Part shown: piece after piece, positions 61,044 through 64,000 of the stretch | How positions within the stretch are numbered: position 1 is the first letter of the stretch | How the letters are laid out: each line of letters begins with the position of its first letter | Origin: Leidyana gryllorum EB-2025a | Lineage: Eukaryota > Apicomplexa | Assembly: GCA_048772705.1 (NCBI GenBank) | Contig: JBLWGC010000104.1 | Span: 372,001 to 436,000, forward strand | Direction of reading: 5' to 3' | Length of the DNA: 64,000 bases | The notes under the pieces: model-generated | Seen by the model: only the letters and a program-made list of their open reading frames with translations | Databases searched by the model: none | What the model was told of the DNA's origin: nothing | Position numbers and translations under genes: made by a program

Positions 61044-64000
61044 ATGGCCGAGCCGGCACCCCTGCTCGACTCCAGGGCTTTTCAGGCTCTCTCTAGCTTC
61101 GTCCGGAATGACGTCATTGGTCATAACGCTCAAATTGAAACCCCATATGGTAAGTCAAGGCTTTCAGGGATCTATCAACTCTTTTTAGGCCGTCGCAGGT
61201 TAATCTATGCGGATTATACCGCGTCCGGACGTGCTTTGGGCACAATTGAAGACTTTATCAGACAAAAGGTATGCGTGTGTCTCAAATGATCGCACACCAC
61301 ACTTCCAGGTGCTCCCTGAGTACGGAAATGTCCATTCTGAGTCCACCTCAACGGCCCGCCAGTCTTCTTGTTATCGGGAAGAGGCACGTAGCATTATCCG
61401 TAGCTACTTCAACGCTTCACATGAGGATGCCGTGATCTTCACCGGTAACGGCTCGACTGGCGCGTCCAGTAAGCTTCTGGAGGTGCTGGATCGCGCGGGA
61501 TGGATTCAAAGTCATTCGACCGATCGACGAACGATCTTGGAGACTCGCTGGCACTCTTTTGTCTGTCGAATATGTGATCTGCAACTCAAGAACGAGTCGG
61601 CGTGCAAAGCCCACTTACGCTCCCAAGCGCACTTGACCAAAGTTGTCAATACGCCCAAACGTTTGCCATCGAAGCGAATAATTGTTTTCGTGCTGGACCC
61701 AAGTTTGCATCACAGTAGCTTCCTGCCTTTCCGAGAACTGCGAAATCGCGAGGAAGATGGCGCTTCGATCCGTTTCCACACCGTGTTTATCAACAACGAT
61801 GCGGCTACTGGTCATTGTGACCTGAAGCATTTGTATCAAACACTCAAGACACTTGCAAAGCTGAAGCACGACATTGAGAGCGCGAATGACGACACCTTTC
61901 TGCAAACTTATTGCATTCTGAGTGGTTGTTCGAATGTCTCAGGTATCAAATTACCCGTAGCCAAAGTCAATTCGATGATTCACTCCTTCGGAGCTTTCGC
62001 TTTGTGGGACATGGCTTCGGGATTGGGTCACATGAAGATTGATCTGAGTGCCCAACAAGATATCCCTGGATCCGACATCGATGCTGCCTTTATCTCCCCT
62101 CACAAGTTGATGGGTGGACCAGACACGCCGGGTATTCTGCTGGTGAAGCGGCGAATGCTTATCAATCCGGTTCCCACATCTCCTGGTGGCGGGGTGGTGC
62201 GTTTTGTTAGTAAAGAACAACAACTATACAGTCTGGTAAGTCGACTCGAGAAGAGTGATTGAAGTGACGATCGTTATTGCAGAATAGTGAAGTACGTGAG
62301 GAAGCGGGAACTCCGAATATTGTGGCGTGCATTCGGGCTGGTCTGGTCTTCCGCATGTGTAGTTTGATCCCGCTCGCCATGACGCTGAGTCAAGAGGCAG
62401 AGTATCTCAACACGTTGTTGAAGAGCTGGGTGAAACAACCCAACATACATCTCCTGGGGCCATCGGCTGTTACCAAAATATGGGGCAAAGGCGGTGCAGA
62501 ACACGTCTCCGAAGCGCTGAAAGCCACCGAAGGCAATCTTTGCCATAGGAAAGCCGTTGTTTCCTTCTTGGTCAAGTATGGCAACGGCACGAAAGACGAC
62601 CCCCAGGCCGGAGACGAGACATTTGAGCAGACACAAGAGGTGCCTACAGCTGATGGTACGAAAACGATCACCACTTTCAAGTATCGGAGTCGACGAACAC
62701 GGGGAGGTCTCTTTCTCCATCATAACTTTGTTTGTGCCGTGCTGAACGACGTGTTCGGAATTCAAGCTCGCCCCGGCTGTGCCTGCGCTGGTCCTTTAGC
62801 GCATGAGCTTCTCGATCTTGACCAATCGTTGGTGCGACAATTCGCTGATTGCTTGGAGGAAAGCGGGGCAGAGGTCCTTCGTCCAGGTTTCACTCGTATA
62901 TCTCTCCACTACAGTATGAACTGGGACGACATTGAGATCATCGACGCTGCCGTGAAATGGATATCGACCAATGGCTGGAAGCTTCTGCCTTTCTACACTT
63001 TCCACACGGACAGTGGCGAGTGGACGCAGAATGTCGTGAAGCCGTCCAAGTTTAGACAGTGGTTGAGTGTCTTGAGAACAGCTCCCAGGGGCAAAGACTG
63101 GATATTCACCACGGATAAGGAGGTCACCAATGACTCTTCTGGCGGGAGCAACACGGAGGACTCTCCTGTGACCAAAAGAGATCCCAGGAAGATCGTCGGC
63201 GCTGTGGCTCTCCCAGGCATGGGAGGGGCTATGGACGAGTTGAAAAATACTCTCGCCCAGAGGAAGAACATCTTGAAGAAGGCCGGGACCAATGCCACGG
63301 CTCCCAAGCCAGCAGCCCCCAAAAGTACACCTGGAGAGTTCCTCGGTGGAGAGGGCCTCAAGCCAAGCGACATCCTGAAACGTCGACGCAGTATGGGAAT
63401 GAAAGATGCCCCAGTTCCCGGAAACTCCACCACACCATCGAATACGGAGTTGAGGACGTCGAAAAGGGCACCAACTGTTCCCGCTTCGTTGCACGCGACC
63501 GCATTAGCTGAAGCCGTTTCCAAGAAGAACGAAGCTCCGTCTCAAGTGGTGGAGGTGCGACCGATGGCGGCAGCACCGACTGAAGAGACGGGTGTTCGAA
63601 GGTTGGCAAATGTAGCTGTGAACAAATCAGCAGCACCGGCCGCTAAACCTGGAAAGGTGGTGGAAGTTGCCAAGGCGGTGGATGTGAACAACAATAACAC
63701 GGAGACGGAAGAGGAGGACGAAGGCCACACCAGTGCGGCATTCTTGGACCCGGATGTGATCCGGATAATCACTCGTGGAGAGGACACTGTGCCCGAGGAG
63801 CTGGGTGAATACTATGTGGCCGCGAATCGGCTCATTGACGCTCTGACGTACTCCGGCTCAGATAAGAACGCATCTTCCGTCCAGTTTGAGAGACGGTTGG
63901 CCAATTTGAATAAGAGGGGGTTAACACCTCCTCTTCCGGCCGAATATGCCCATCTTCTGTGGTTTGCGTTGCCGGGGGATGCGGTGTACTCCCTCGGGCT
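61044..64000 (+). CDS. Class V aminotransferase/cysteine-desulfurase-like, with C2H2 finger (3' partial)
   Basis: Exons 61044-61149, 61189-61268, 61309-62235 and 62283 onward; the frame is open at the window end. The PLP-enzyme core shows LIYADYTASGRALGTIEDFI, VLPEYGNVHSESTST, FTGNGSTGASSKLLE, the substrate-side WDMASGLGHMKID and the PLP lysine in ISPHKLMGGPDTPGILLVK. The C-terminal lobe has RGGLFLHHNF and RPGCACAGPLAHELL, where the second or first cysteine would be the sulfur-accepting residue of a desulfurase. Between the first and second strands of the core sits FVCRICDLQLKNESACKAHL then RSQAH, a complete C2H2 zinc finger. After the enzyme a Lys/Pro-rich linker and an unrecognised domain follow. 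Substrate could be cysteine or a related amino acid. Confidence 0.8.

Overview
This is a gene-dense stretch of nuclear DNA from a unicellular eukaryote. The evidence is canonical GT-AG introns inside conserved genes, most of them 37-63 nt long, the standard stop codons TAA, TAG and TGA, and eukaryote-specific proteins such as SUMO, SAR1, the AMPK alpha subunit, PYM, a NAP/SET histone chaperone and PP2A methylesterase. Tandem paralogues, very short intergenic gaps and many ankyrin proteins would fit an alveolate such as a perkinsid, but no rRNA or organellar marker is present, so that placement is a guess.

Layout. 1-2.8 kb: the 5' end of a minus-strand gene, an acidic HIRIP3/DEK-like nuclear protein, and a divergently transcribed tRNA-dihydrouridine synthase. 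3.2-9.3 kb: four tandem intronless SLC35F6-like multispan transporters. 9.6-12.9 kb: two paralogous short-chain dehydrogenases, one without its catalytic residues, flanking a RCHY1/Pirh2-like ubiquitin ligase. 13-17.6 kb: an acidic secreted protein with a probable GPI signal, an intronless FAD monooxygenase and a bacterial-type arginine deiminase. 17.8-33.9 kb: an accessory block with three ankyrin-repeat genes flanking four large minus-strand genes that share a Trp-rich module of about 160 residues, which I do not recognise (called the EWW module here). 34-42.6 kb: NAP, PPME1, a 15-exon protein with the architecture of a copper-type P1B ATPase but none of its signature residues, a small membrane protein, PYM, and a PICOT-like glutaredoxin. 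42.6-49.9 kb: a HExxH protein resembling DA1 peptidases, AMPK alpha, SAR1, a D-2-hydroxyacid dehydrogenase and SUMO. 50-64 kb: a short VPS13-like lipid-transfer protein, two unknown hydrophilic proteins, a 1315-residue coiled-coil protein, and a class V aminotransferase with an internal C2H2 zinc finger that runs off the window.

Organisation. Several genes form head-to-head pairs whose start codons are only 23-105 bp apart, so promoters must be small and shared; many contain a poly(dA:dT) tract. Most recognised genes are housekeeping functions in trafficking, chromatin, RNA and energy sensing. The accessory elements are the transporter array, the EWW/ankyrin block, the two degenerate enzymes and the arginine deiminase/FAD monooxygenase pair. 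Exon structures were assembled by eye from reading-frame continuity and splice signals. Where a junction is not secure the entry says so.
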